DNA of 64,000 nucleotides from assembly GCF_900537075.1 (NCBI RefSeq), contig NZ_UNRA01000003.1, forward strand, positions 349,082-413,081, written 5' to 3'. The translations under genes were made by a program, and so were the position numbers. The notes under the pieces were generated by a model that did not search any database, was not told where the DNA came from, and saw only the letters and a list, made by a program, of their open reading frames with translations. Source of the stretch: Tropicibacter sp. Alg240-R139. GTDB lineage: Bacteria; Pseudomonadota; Alphaproteobacteria; Rhodobacterales; Rhodobacteraceae. Below, piece after piece: positions 54,764 through 63,302 of this stretch (position 1 is the first letter of the stretch; each line of letters begins with the position of its first letter).

Positions 54764-55663
54764 TTAACATGCGTCGAGCGCCGCCAATTCCAGGTTAAGA
54801 GCCTGAGCATAATCAGCGGCGCCGCGTTCCTGTCGCCATAGGCAATAGGTCGACATGCGCCAGTGATACCAGGGGCGCAATTGCACATAGCGCTCGACTG
54901 TGGATTTGTCTGGGTACGCCGCCAAGAACCGCTGGGTTTCTGTGTCCGACAAAGGCGCGCCACGATACAGCATTTGCATTGCCGGTGACAGGAACATTGC
55001 CAGATCCTCACTGGGATCACCGACGGCGGGGCATTGCCAATCGATCAGTATTGCCTGCCCTCGGTGCATCAAGACGTTTCCTGGAACCGGGTCCCCGTGG
55101 ATCAGCCTGCAGTTGGGCAGGCGCGGAACGCGACCAGAAGGCTTGCGGTCGCGCACTGCGGCGCAGGTGCTGGTATGGCATTCAGACAGAATTGTTGAAC
55201 CATGCGCTTCCAGGTCAGAGCTGCCGTTGCACCCAAGCGGCATCTCTGGTGGCAGGGGAAGCTCGTGCAAGCGGTGCAACACCTGTGCAACCGCTTCCGG
55301 ATTTGAGGACCAACAGGTTCCGGGCGCGTGATCATACAACACCCAGTCACCTTCTTCGAATGGACCGTTTGCCAACAGTTTAGGCGCTATCCCGGTTAGC
55401 TCCAGTTCGCGCAGACACAAGCTCTCCAGCAGGGGGTCATTCCGAAACAGCGGGTTAGGTAAATCGTTCCTATAGAGCTTCAAAACCGCATGACGGTGCT
55501 GCCCCAGAACTTTCCACACTCGGTTGGTGCGTCCCCCCAACAACACCTCGAACCGATCATCACCCTGAGCCAGTCCCAGGCCAATCAGAGCAGTGATCAG
55601 ATCGGGCGGCGGCATTTCATTTGGATCAGACAGCGCGATGCTCCGGCGGATAGGCTGGATCAA
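54764..55663 (-). CDS. Aminoglycoside phosphotransferase (APH)/choline-kinase family protein
   Basis: This 299-residue kinase-fold protein has the catalytic loop RLIHGDPVPGNVLMH (Asp about residue 191) and the metal-binding ILIDWQCPAVGDPSEDLAMFL. N-terminal lobe: EVLLGGRTNRVWKV and the Lys of AVLKLYRND. Members phosphorylate small alcohols such as choline, ethanolamine or homoserine. An ATG at 55615 is an alternative start. There is no flanking operon partner to tell the substrate. Confidence 0.82.
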   Translation of the reverse strand: MIQPIRRSIALSDPNEMPPPDLITALIGLGLAQGDDRFEVLLGGRTNRVWKVLGQHRHAVLKLYRNDLPNPLFRNDPLLESLCLRELELTGIAPKLLANGPFEEGDWVLYDHAPGTCWSSNPEAVAQVLHRLHELPLPPEMPLGCNGSSDLEAHGSTILSECHTSTCAAVRDRKPSGRVPRLPNCRLIHGDPVPGNVLMHRGQAILIDWQCPAVGDPSEDLAMFLSPAMQMLYRGAPLSDTETQRFLAAYPDKSTVERYVQLRPWYHWRMSTYCLWRQERGAADYAQALNLELAALDAC

Positions 55664-55709
55664 CGCCAGCGGGGTTCAATGCAAGGGTCCGCCTATGTCT
55701 CGCCAGAGA

Positions 55710-56384
55710 TTACCCCTGCGCACGCACGGCTGTGACCTTTGACGCTAAAATTGCCTGTCCGCCATCCAGGATCAAGGTCACTTCGCCATTCTGAACCTGA
55801 GCTTCTACGACTTTGCTGTAAGCAGCTGCAGCTTCTTCGTTCATGACTATGCCGTCCTTACGGCTTTCAACGGCAAAACTGTAGAGACCGGATGGGTGCG
55901 CATTGCCTGATTCGTCCAGACCGTCCCACTGAACCGGCGTGGTAGAAACCGGAATTTCCTGCCGATCTACAACTGTTCCCTCGGCGTTTCGGACAACCAT
56001 AAAGGCTTCGGTTGCCTCCGTGTCCGGCGCAGGCGACACGGTTATCGGTTGACCGGTATAGTTGGCAGGGGCTTCGGCGCGTGCCTCTTTGCCGATCCAG
56101 TTGGACAGTTCGGCCATGTTGTTGCCGCCAAGCTTGTTGACCAAAGCCTCAAGCGTCTGGTTTGTTTTCGTTTGCTGCTCGACCATCGAAAACTGCGCCA
56201 ATTGCGCGGCGTATTCTGAGGAGTCCAAGGGTTCCAATGGGTCCTGGTTTTGTGCCTGCACGGTCAGCATCTTCAGGAAGGTTTCAAAGTCCGACGCGAT
56301 TTGCGGCGGGGCGGCTGACGCCGAGCCCGTTGTAGTTGAAGCATTTGTGCCGGTCGTTTGTGTGGTTTGTGTGATCATTGTCAA
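55710..56384 (-). CDS. flgD: Flagellar hook assembly (capping) protein
   Basis: This 224-residue protein has the FlgD N-terminal signature FETFLKMLTVQAQNQDPLEPLDSSEYAAQLAQFSMVEQQ (about 32-72), followed by FlgD tudor/Ig-like regions (VQWDGLDESGNAHPSGLYSF). It forms the temporary cap at which hook subunits polymerise. The ATG overlaps the fliK stop by 4 bp. Confidence 0.92.
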   Translation of the reverse strand: MTMITQTTQTTGTNASTTTGSASAAPPQIASDFETFLKMLTVQAQNQDPLEPLDSSEYAAQLAQFSMVEQQTKTNQTLEALVNKLGGNNMAELSNWIGKEARAEAPANYTGQPITVSPAPDTEATEAFMVVRNAEGTVVDRQEIPVSTTPVQWDGLDESGNAHPSGLYSFAVESRKDGIVMNEEAAAAYSKVVEAQVQNGEVTLILDGGQAILASKVTAVRAQG

Positions 56385-58036
56385 AGCCTTATGTCCAGAC
56401 CGGTTTGACGACTTGGACGGTTGGGGATTTCTTCAGTTGGTTCAGGTCTGTCGTTCAAGATTTCAGACCCTGCGAGTCGGGTGTGGGGTGTGGCGGATCC
56501 TTGCGATCCATCTGGTGTCGCCCCGCCATCTGAAAATGCGAACTCCACCCCATCATACTCCAGTTGCCGAAACTCCTCGATCAACTGATCGACATGCCTG
56601 CGCATAAGGTCGAGTGTCTCCGGGCGCTCGGCCATGATTGAAATTGCAACGGTCGAATCGCCTGCGTTTACCGTCATCCGGACCCGCCCCAATTCCTCGG
56701 GGTTCAATGTGATATCGACGGCCCCTTGCGGTCGTTTGGCCACCTGCTCGGCGAGTTGTGCTCCTACCGATCTGGCTACGTCGCCTCGGGGTGCTTCGGT
56801 GCCATTGGCAATAGAATGTCCAACCGAAGTGTTTGAACTTGCTAGGCCCACGGCATCTTCGACTGAAAGTGAATTAAAAAGCGCGGTTCTGTCGTCATCA
56901 AAGAAGGGGCTGATTCTTTCGGTTATGATTGTCGAAGATAGACCATTAACCAATGCGGATGATGCGATGGGTACGGCCGCTTTGGGAAATTGGGCAGATA
57001 TCTGAGCGCCTGCCTGTGTCAAAGATGCAGCATTCGGCGTTGCAGCAAATGTCGCCTCATTTCGTTCGATGATTGGTTTGTCCGGGTCGCTACCCGCCGC
57101 TGGCGTGTCGCGCATTCGCCCAAGGGTAGTTCGTTCCGTGACAGATTGTTTTTGTGACGCTGGCACCAGGGTCGGCGGGCTTGCGAAACCTGCGTGTTTT
57201 GCTGAGGTGTGCGGATCTGGATTGGTACGCTCCAAGGGCTTCGACCAATGTTTCGAACCAGAGAGTGCAATTGGTGCGTCAGTTTCGGGATTCAGCTTTT
57301 CGTCAGTTTGCGCAACGTTTGGATCATTGCCTTGGACAGAAGCCTTAGGGCATCCAGCCGTGGTTGGGCCCTGCTCCTGGAGCCTCGCAGGCGAACGAAA
57401 CGTTGTTGACCGATTTTCAAGACCAGATGCGTTTGTGGCTGCAGCGGTGGGTTGGTGAGGCGTGGTTGAACCGTTGTTCGGGCCCGTAGTCGCGTCACCA
57501 GAAATTTCAAATCCAAGCCCCGATTGCACAGTAGACACCACCGAATTCGGGTGGGTCGGCGTCGTGGCAAGACCGTGATTTCGGTTGGAAGCATTGGCCG
57601 TCCTTGCCGTTTGCTTTGCCGGTGCAGTCAAATCGGGAGAAGAGCCTGCTTGCCCGTTTGGGGGCAACTGCCGGTGCGAGGCGAGAACGTATTCCGCAAC
57701 GTCCCGAGGTCGCGCAGCCACGGGCTTGTCGAACGGGTTTTTGTCATCTTGTGTCACGACTTCATCTGTGACTGAAATCTGGTCAATATCTGGTTCTGAT
57801 TCAGAGGTCGCTACAGGTTTTTTGTCGTGATCCAACGGCGTGCCTGATTCATCGGCTGAGACCATTTCCTGTTCTGGGGATGCCCTGCGTTGATGGGGTT
57901 CTTCTGCCGGCGACGGCACATTGTTGATGACGTCGTCAAAGTTCGACCCCGAAGATTTTCGCGGATGTTGCGCCCCATTCTTCGCCGACGAAGCTGCGAT
58001 TGGCGCGACTGTTTCTTTGATGGGCAGAAGTGACAT
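56381..58036 (-). CDS. fliK: Flagellar hook-length control protein
   Basis: This 551-residue protein has a long, Ser/Thr/Pro-rich, low-complexity N-terminal region (about 1-420) and a C-terminal Flg_hook domain (about 430-510: AVDITLNPEELGRVRMTVNAGDSTVAISIMAE, LMRRHVDQLIEEFRQLEYDGVEFAFSDG). It measures hook length and switches the export gate. Only the C-terminal domain is strongly diagnostic. It is in one operon with flgD and divergent from the flgJ-like gene. Confidence 0.9.
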   Translation of the reverse strand: MSLLPIKETVAPIAASSAKNGAQHPRKSSGSNFDDVINNVPSPAEEPHQRRASPEQEMVSADESGTPLDHDKKPVATSESEPDIDQISVTDEVVTQDDKNPFDKPVAARPRDVAEYVLASHRQLPPNGQAGSSPDLTAPAKQTARTANASNRNHGLATTPTHPNSVVSTVQSGLGFEISGDATTGPNNGSTTPHQPTAAATNASGLENRSTTFRSPARLQEQGPTTAGCPKASVQGNDPNVAQTDEKLNPETDAPIALSGSKHWSKPLERTNPDPHTSAKHAGFASPPTLVPASQKQSVTERTTLGRMRDTPAAGSDPDKPIIERNEATFAATPNAASLTQAGAQISAQFPKAAVPIASSALVNGLSSTIITERISPFFDDDRTALFNSLSVEDAVGLASSNTSVGHSIANGTEAPRGDVARSVGAQLAEQVAKRPQGAVDITLNPEELGRVRMTVNAGDSTVAISIMAERPETLDLMRRHVDQLIEEFRQLEYDGVEFAFSDGGATPDGSQGSATPHTRLAGSEILNDRPEPTEEIPNRPSRQTGLDIRL

Positions 58037-58148
58037 CTGATTTACCTCGAAGTTCTTTCGATCACCGCCACCCTGCCTTTGAACCGGTTACGTTTATTTT
58101 AACCGGTTTGACCTCAAGCTCTGACAATTCGATGCAATTTGAGGACGC

Positions 58149-58439
58149 ATGATGGACCCTTTGATCTCAACGTCTCTGCCTGCTGGACCGCGGGCAGAGA
58201 CGTCAAATGACCGCGCGCTTCGCGATGTCGCGCAGAAACTTGAGGCCACATTCCTGGCTGAAATGTTGACATCCGCCGGATTGGGAAAGTCGCGGTCACT
58301 GACTGGAGGTGGCGCAGGAGAGGATCAATTTCAGTCCTTTCTTGTGCGCCAACAGGCAGAGCAAATTGCCAAGTCCGGTGGAATTGGCCTGTCGGAAACA
58401 CTCTTTAATGCGCTGAAGGAATCTCAGAATGAAAAATGA
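58149..58439 (+). CDS. flgJ: Rod-binding protein, FlgJ N-terminal domain only
   Basis: This 96-residue protein matches the FlgJ rod-binding domain (RALRDVAQKLEATFLAEMLTSAGLGKS, EDQFQSFLVRQQAEQIAKSGGIGLSETLF). It lacks the muramidase domain of enterobacterial FlgJ, as usual in alphaproteobacteria. ATG 58149 and ATG 58152 are both usable; GAGGA precedes them. It overlaps the next gene by 11 bp. Confidence 0.85.
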   Translation: MMDPLISTSLPAGPRAETSNDRALRDVAQKLEATFLAEMLTSAGLGKSRSLTGGGAGEDQFQSFLVRQQAEQIAKSGGIGLSETLFNALKESQNEK

Positions 58440-58788
58440 AACACCGACCGAACTTATTGGCGCCCTGGATGAGTTGCTGGATCTCGAGAGGATGGCACTG
58501 ATCGATGGAGAATTGGAGCGACTTGGCACTTTGTTGCCTCAAAAGGAAAGGCTGATCGACCGGATCAACATGCTTGATTCGGTTGAGCGCGAGGTCTTGG
58601 CTGGAGTTCAAAGCAAGGTGACACGCAATCAATCACTCCTCAATAGCGCCATGGAGGGGATTCACGCGGTGGCCAACCGCATGGCAGAATTGCGCCGCGT
58701 ACGCCGCGGGCTTGAGACCTATGACGAGAGCGGTCGCAAGATGAAGCACAACACCCAGATGAGCAAAAAGCTGGAAAAACGCGCTTAG
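58429..58788 (+). CDS. FlgN-like flagellar export chaperone
   Basis: This 119-residue protein is nearly all helical (LIGALDELLDLERMALIDGELERLGTLLPQKERLIDRINML, then a long helix to residue 95), which is the FlgN pattern. FlgN escorts the hook-filament junction proteins FlgK and FlgL. AAGGAA precedes the ATG. Similarity is at the level of length, helicity and position in the flagellar locus. Confidence 0.7.
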   Translation: MKNETPTELIGALDELLDLERMALIDGELERLGTLLPQKERLIDRINMLDSVEREVLAGVQSKVTRNQSLLNSAMEGIHAVANRMAELRRVRRGLETYDESGRKMKHNTQMSKKLEKRA

Positions 58789-58995
58789 GGGGCTGTTGAT
58801 TAAAATGCGAAAAATCTCGGATTTCACCTTTAGCACTCCATTAGGACATGCCGGTCAATTGTGTCCTCGCACCTAGAGCACAGGTGGCGCGATGCCAAGG
58901 AAGCGGATCTCGCAGTCGTCAGAAAGACGTTTAGGCCGCCGCTATGGCGGAACAACTACGGGCGAAAACCGTCCATTGACAGAAGGAACATGAAA

Positions 58996-59820
58996 ATGAC
59001 CAGCATTCTGACGAACAATGGCGCAATGGTTGCGCTGCAGACCCTCAAGTCGATCAACAGCGACCTGACGTCGACCCAGAACGCGATCTCGACTGGTAAA
59101 GAGGTTGCGATGGCAAAGGACAACTCGGCCATTTGGGCGATTTCCAAGGTTATGGAATCGGACGTGTCCGGCTTCAAGGCCGTGTCCGAGTCTCTGTCTC
59201 TGGGTGAATCGACTGTGGCCGTGGCGTCTGCTGGTGCGGAGCAGATCACCAACATCCTGAACGAGATGAAGGAAAAGGTCGTCGCAGCGACAGGTGAGAA
59301 CGTCGACAACGCTAAGATCACGGCTGACGTCGACCAGCTCAAGGCACAGATTACCTCGATTATCGGAGCTTCGCAGTTCAACGGTTCCAACCTGCTGAAC
59401 ACCGCAGGTGGTGACATCACCGTACTGTCGTCGTTGGACCGCGATGCGGCTGGCGCAGTAACGGCGCAAAACATCACGGTTGCATCGGTGGACTTTGAAG
59501 CAGGGCTCGACCTTACCACGATTGATGTGTCCAGTGCGGCAAATGCCGAAGCATCGATCGACGATATGGAGACCCTGATTCAGGCTGCGGTCAACGGGGC
59601 AGCAGCCTTGGGCGCGTCTGCCAAGCGCATCGGTGATCAGAACGAGTTTGTGGGCAAGGTGTCGGATGCCATGAAATCTGGCATCGGGTCGCTTGTGGAC
59701 ACTGATATGGAGGCCGCGTCGGCGCGTTTGAAAGCGCTGCAGACACAGCAGCAGCTCGGTGTACAGGCTCTCTCGATTGCCAACACTGCGCCACAGTCCG
59801 TCATGTCGCTGTTCCGCTAA
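58996..59820 (+). CDS. fliC: Flagellin
   Basis: This 274-residue filament protein has the conserved N-terminal D0/D1 part (MTSILTNNGAMVALQTLKSINSDLTSTQNAISTGKEVAMAKDNSAIWAI...) and C-terminal part (SAKRIGDQNEFVGKVSDAMKSGIGSLVDTDMEAASARLKALQTQQQLGVQALSIANTAPQSVMSLFR). The central variable region is short, as in alphaproteobacteria. ATG 58996 has AGGA at 8 bases; ATG 58990 is closer than usual to it. A 207-bp leader upstream holds no gene. Confidence 0.95.
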   Translation: MTSILTNNGAMVALQTLKSINSDLTSTQNAISTGKEVAMAKDNSAIWAISKVMESDVSGFKAVSESLSLGESTVAVASAGAEQITNILNEMKEKVVAATGENVDNAKITADVDQLKAQITSIIGASQFNGSNLLNTAGGDITVLSSLDRDAAGAVTAQNITVASVDFEAGLDLTTIDVSSAANAEASIDDMETLIQAAVNGAAALGASAKRIGDQNEFVGKVSDAMKSGIGSLVDTDMEAASARLKALQTQQQLGVQALSIANTAPQSVMSLFR

Positions 59821-59891
59821 AGCAGCCCTGGCCAGGGCCTTCACGGTCCTGGTCATTCTTGTTTCAGGTCTGATCACAGTAAGGATAGAAT

Positions 59892-60260
59892 TTGAACGCG
59901 ATTTCCGTAGCTCAAAAAGGATATGCCTCGACGTCGGCGCCGACGCGTACTCCGCGCAGTGCCGAGTATGAGGCGGTGGCCCGAATTACCCACCGAATTC
60001 GCCTCGCGCAACAAGAAGGGGAGCAAGGTTTTCCCGCTTTGGTCGAAGCCCTTCATGTGAACCGCAAACTGTGGACCATCTTTGCAGCTGAGGTCGTGGA
60101 TGCCGACAATACATTACCAGTGAAGTTGAAAGCGGACCTGTTTTCCTTGGCGGAGTTTACCCGACAGCACACCAGTAAGGTGCTGGCTCGGAAAGCTCCG
60201 GTAGATCCCCTGCTCGAGGTAAACACGGCCATCATGCGTGGTCTTAGAGGCGGGGCATGA
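59892..60260 (+). CDS. flaF: Flagellar biosynthesis regulator FlaF (TTG start)
   Basis: This 122-residue protein begins MNAISVAQKGYASTSAPTRTPRSAEYEAVARITHRI, the normal FlaF opening, but the start codon is TTG at 59892, with AGGATAGAA before it. No in-frame ATG or GTG occurs in the first 60 codons. FlaF is needed for flagellin synthesis and works opposite to FlbT. The order flagellin-flaF-flbT is the standard alphaproteobacterial one. Confidence 0.92.
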   Translation: MNAISVAQKGYASTSAPTRTPRSAEYEAVARITHRIRLAQQEGEQGFPALVEALHVNRKLWTIFAAEVVDADNTLPVKLKADLFSLAEFTRQHTSKVLARKAPVDPLLEVNTAIMRGLRGGA

Positions 60261-60264
60261 GATC

Positions 60265-60669
60265 ATGAGTGGTTTGGTTTTGAAATTGGCGCCCAAAGAG
60301 CGGCTTCTAATAAATGGTGCTGTCATCGAAAACGGGGATCGCCGCGGCCGTTTGTCGATCGTCACGCCGGACGCGAACATTCTGCGTTTGCGGGATGCCA
60401 TTCATCCCGAGGACGCAACGACCCCAGTGCGGCGTGTGTGCTATGCCGCGCAACTGGTTCTATCTGGGGATAGCGATCCCGCCGAGGCGCGGATGCCGCT
60501 GTTGCGAAGGATCGAAGAATTGAGCCAAGTGTTCACCGATCCCGACAGCCGGGCCTCTCTGGCGGAGGCGACAGATGCTTTGGTTCGCGATCATCACTAT
60601 CGTTGTTTGAAAGCTTTGCGCAGCCTGCTACCGCGAGAGGAGCGGTTGCTTGCCGCGCATTCACCATGA
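60265..60669 (+). CDS. flbT: Flagellar biosynthesis repressor FlbT
   Basis: This 134-residue protein with MSGLVLKLAPKERLLINGAVIENGDRRGRLSIVTPDANILRLRDAI matches FlbT, which binds the flagellin mRNA 5' region and limits its translation until the hook is built. The start is at ATG 60265. It is coupled to the following gene (ATGA). Confidence 0.94.
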   Translation: MSGLVLKLAPKERLLINGAVIENGDRRGRLSIVTPDANILRLRDAIHPEDATTPVRRVCYAAQLVLSGDSDPAEARMPLLRRIEELSQVFTDPDSRASLAEATDALVRDHHYRCLKALRSLLPREERLLAAHSP

Positions 60670-61457
60670 GTTTCTCGCCTGTTGTCCCTACGTCCGGCAT
60701 CGCGGGTTGGAGGTTCCTTCAAAGGACATATGACAGCCAACTGGGAAACTTTTCGACGTCGCAGATGCGTGTCCGGGAACACCAGTATTTTTTGGACAAC
60801 ATCGGCGACGTCAAATCTGCGTCCGACCTGGTGAGCAACCGGCGTCTGCTTTCAGTCGCATTGGGGGCATTTGGGTTGCAGGATGATATCGACAGCAAGT
60901 TCTTTGTTCAGAAAATTCTTCAGGACGGGACAAAAAGCGACGATGCGTTAGCCAATCGCCTTGCAGATGCACGGTATCAGAAATTCAGCGATGCATTTGG
61001 GTTCGGTCCGGGAGAGGTGCGCAAGACGGGGTTGCAAACTAACATGGCCGAGGTCGTGAGACTCAGCAACTTGGAAGCTTTCGAAGCGTCGGTCGGCGAG
61101 CAGGAAGGGTCGATGCGCATAGCCCTGTTTGCCCAACGCGAGCTACACGAACTAGCAAGCCAACCAATCAGCGACGATGCAAAATGGTTCAACTTGATGG
61201 GGCAGCCTCCGTTGCGGCAGATGTTCGAGGTTGCCTTGGGCTTGCCGAGCAGTTTCGGTCAGATCAACTTGGACAAGCAGCTGGGTGTGTTTCGTGAAAA
61301 GCTGCAAGCCGTGACCGGATCTTCGGAACTGACGCAGTTCACCGATCCGGACGGCTTGGAAAAGATCACCACCCGGTACTTGGCCCGTGCCCAAATTAAC
61401 GAGTTGAGCGGTCGAAGCGACTCGTCGTCCATCGCCCTTTTGCTGCTTCAATCGTGA
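60666..61457 (+). CDS. DUF1217 family flagellar-locus protein
   Basis: This 263-residue protein has PTSGIAGWRFLQRTYDSQLGNFSTSQMRVREHQYFLDNIGDVKSASDLVSNRRLLSVALGAFGLQDDI near its start, which is the DUF1217 pattern. It is found in alphaproteobacterial flagellar loci; its role is unknown. The ATG overlaps the flbT stop, so flaF-flbT-DUF1217 form one unit. Confidence 0.88.
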   Translation: MSFSPVVPTSGIAGWRFLQRTYDSQLGNFSTSQMRVREHQYFLDNIGDVKSASDLVSNRRLLSVALGAFGLQDDIDSKFFVQKILQDGTKSDDALANRLADARYQKFSDAFGFGPGEVRKTGLQTNMAEVVRLSNLEAFEASVGEQEGSMRIALFAQRELHELASQPISDDAKWFNLMGQPPLRQMFEVALGLPSSFGQINLDKQLGVFREKLQAVTGSSELTQFTDPDGLEKITTRYLARAQINELSGRSDSSSIALLLLQS

Positions 61458-61533
61458 TAAGCGGTCATTGGTTAAACTATTCCGAGAAGCACAGCATACT
61501 TGCGGGCGTTTTCGAGCAGTGATTGAGTTCTAT

Positions 61534-61568
61534 AACATATCGCGCCAAACTACCAACATATCGAGCCA
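61534..61568 (+). promoter_or_regulatory. Tandem candidate AraC operator upstream of the araC gene
   Basis: There are two copies of the 14-mer AACATATCG(C/A)GCCA, at 61534-61547 and 61555-61568, with one mismatch. Start-to-start distance is exactly 21 bp, two helical turns, as in classical AraC half-site pairs. They lie about 90 bp before the AraC-family gene. The same core occurs inverted before iorA. Confidence 0.6.
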
Positions 61569-61656
61569 GCACAAATTCTGATAAGGCATATCTCTGGACA
61601 CCGCATATTTTGATACGAAGTATCTTAAGTTAAGTTTCCAGAAAGTGTTTCGTCGA

Positions 61657-62670
61657 ATGCCCAGACCCACCCGATACCCGTTCTCTCGATTTGCTCAGAA
61701 ACTCTGTGTGCATCTCAATGTTTCCCAAGATATAGCGTTGAAACACGCGGGGCTGCCGGCAAATTTCTTGGACAGTGACACTCAAGGTTTCTCGTCCAAA
61801 CAGCTATTTGCCATGTGGGAGGCGATAATAGCGCATGCAAAAAACTTGGACCTACTGCAGATGGCGCGAGATTCAGCGCGCGGTCCATTCAATCCAGCTA
61901 TTCTTTCGTTTTCATGCAGCCCGAACACTGAAATAGGCCTGCAACGATTGGGCCTTTTCAAGCCCTTGGTTGCACCCGTTTGTATCGAGACTGCGCGAGA
62001 GAATGACGTTTTGCGTGTGTCGATCCTCCCTGTTGACCCCGATGTTCCGTTCCCATTGAGCTTTGCGACGTTTGAACTGGCATATTTTCTGGAACTTGCG
62101 CGCGTTCATACAGCCCGGCCGTTGATCCCTCGGCGTGCAGGTATTCCCGGGGTGCCCGATCAGCGTCAACGCTTGCAGGACTTTGTTGGCGTGCACATCG
62201 AACAAACCCAACAAGTCACATTTGATCTGAGTTTGGACGACGCGCACCATCCACTTATCACCGAGAACGAAGATCTGTGGCCCAGTTTCGAAAGGGGATT
62301 GCGCGCGCAACTGATTGGACAAGAAAGCCAGAGATCATTTAGCGCGCGCGTGCGAGTGGCCTTGCTGGATCTGCTGCCCAGCGGGCAATCCAACGCGTCG
62401 GCTGTCAGCCGTGAGCTCAATGTATCAAAACGAAGCCTTTACCGGTATTTGTCTCATGAAGGACAGAGCTTTCAGAGAGTACTCGACGGCGTCCGAACCG
62501 AACTTTCGCTGCAGTACTTGCAGGATGACGAACTGAGTGTCGATGAAATCTCGTACCTCCTGGCGTTCAGCGATCCGAATTCCTTCTATCGGGCTTTTAA
62601 AGGGTGGACTGGCCTGACGCCGTTGCAAGCACGAGCGCAACACACCGCGGATCAAATTGGCACGATCTGA
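61657..62670 (+). CDS. AraC family transcriptional regulator
   Basis: This 337-residue regulator has a C-terminal AraC-type double helix-turn-helix (about 235-325: NASAVSRELNVSKRSLYRYLSHEGQSFQRVLDGVRTEL..., EISYLLAFSDPNSFYRAFKGWTGLTPLQARAQ). The N-terminal ~200 residues resemble the ligand-binding part (arabinose-binding-like, PF12625 type) of OruR/OxyS-like regulators. A GTG at 61645 is a possible start. It is upstream of, and probably controls, the iorAB-like genes. Confidence 0.88.
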   Translation: MPRPTRYPFSRFAQKLCVHLNVSQDIALKHAGLPANFLDSDTQGFSSKQLFAMWEAIIAHAKNLDLLQMARDSARGPFNPAILSFSCSPNTEIGLQRLGLFKPLVAPVCIETARENDVLRVSILPVDPDVPFPLSFATFELAYFLELARVHTARPLIPRRAGIPGVPDQRQRLQDFVGVHIEQTQQVTFDLSLDDAHHPLITENEDLWPSFERGLRAQLIGQESQRSFSARVRVALLDLLPSGQSNASAVSRELNVSKRSLYRYLSHEGQSFQRVLDGVRTELSLQYLQDDELSVDEISYLLAFSDPNSFYRAFKGWTGLTPLQARAQHTADQIGTI

Positions 62671-62692
62671 AAGATATTTGGCACGATTTGTT
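62657..62692 (-). promoter_or_regulatory. Tandem candidate AraC operator upstream of iorA
   Basis: Two copies of TTGGCACGAT lie on the plus strand at 62657-62666 and 62678-62687, spaced exactly 21 bp. Their reverse complement (ATCGTGCCAA) matches the core of the pair upstream of araC (ATCGCGCCAA, ATCGAGCCAG). The second copy read inverted is AACAAATCGTGCCAA, 13 of 15 matching the first araC-side copy. The sites overlap the end of the araC gene and lie about 145 bp before iorA. Confidence 0.6.
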
Positions 62693-62835
62693 TTTGGATT
62701 GGCGCCGTAGCGACCCCACGTAAGCCCCTTATCGTCAAGCATTGCGAAACCGCACTGAGTTCGATGTGGTCGGTCGTTATCTTCCACAAGTGATCGAAGT
62801 AAAGCTTGGCGTCACCGACAGGAGAGAATTGAAAC

Positions 62836-63300
62836 ATGACCCTGAACCTCAAGCTGAATGGCCAGACACATCAGGTCGAAGCAGAACCGGGAACGCCATT
62901 ACTTTGGGTGATCCGCGATGAATTGAAACTGACGGGAACCAAATTTGGATGCGGTGTCGCGTCTTGTGGTGCATGCACCGTCCATCTGGATGGAGAACCT
63001 GTACGTTCGTGCCAAACATTTATCGAAGATATTGAAGGGGCGGAAATCACGACGATTGAGGTGGTTGACCAAAACCCGGTTGGTGCCGCGGTCCAAGCTG
63101 CCTGGGCCGAACTGGACGTGGTGCAATGCGGTTATTGCCAATCGGGACAGATCATGTCGGCGATTGGTCTGTTGACCGAAAACAGCAAACCCACGTCGGC
63201 AGAAATCGACGATTACATGAACGGCAACGCATGCCGCTGTGCCACGTACCAGCGCATTCGTGCCGCCATCGTTCTTGCATCTGAAAAACTGGAGGCCTGA
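62836..63300 (+). CDS. (2Fe-2S)-binding subunit of a molybdenum hydroxylase (IorA-like)
   Basis: This 154-residue ferredoxin-type subunit carries two iron-sulfur cluster motifs: CGVASCGACTVHLDGEPVRSC (plant-type cluster, about residues 40-60) and CGYCQSGQIM with NACRCATYQRI (C-terminal helical domain, about 100-140). It passes electrons from the molybdenum subunit. The sequence is nearest to isoquinoline 1-oxidoreductase alpha/aldehyde dehydrogenase types. AGGAGAG precedes the ATG. It is the first of a two-gene operon with the large subunit. Confidence 0.9.
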   Translation: MTLNLKLNGQTHQVEAEPGTPLLWVIRDELKLTGTKFGCGVASCGACTVHLDGEPVRSCQTFIEDIEGAEITTIEVVDQNPVGAAVQAAWAELDVVQCGYCQSGQIMSAIGLLTENSKPTSAEIDDYMNGNACRCATYQRIRAAIVLASEKLEA

Positions 63301-63302
63301 TC

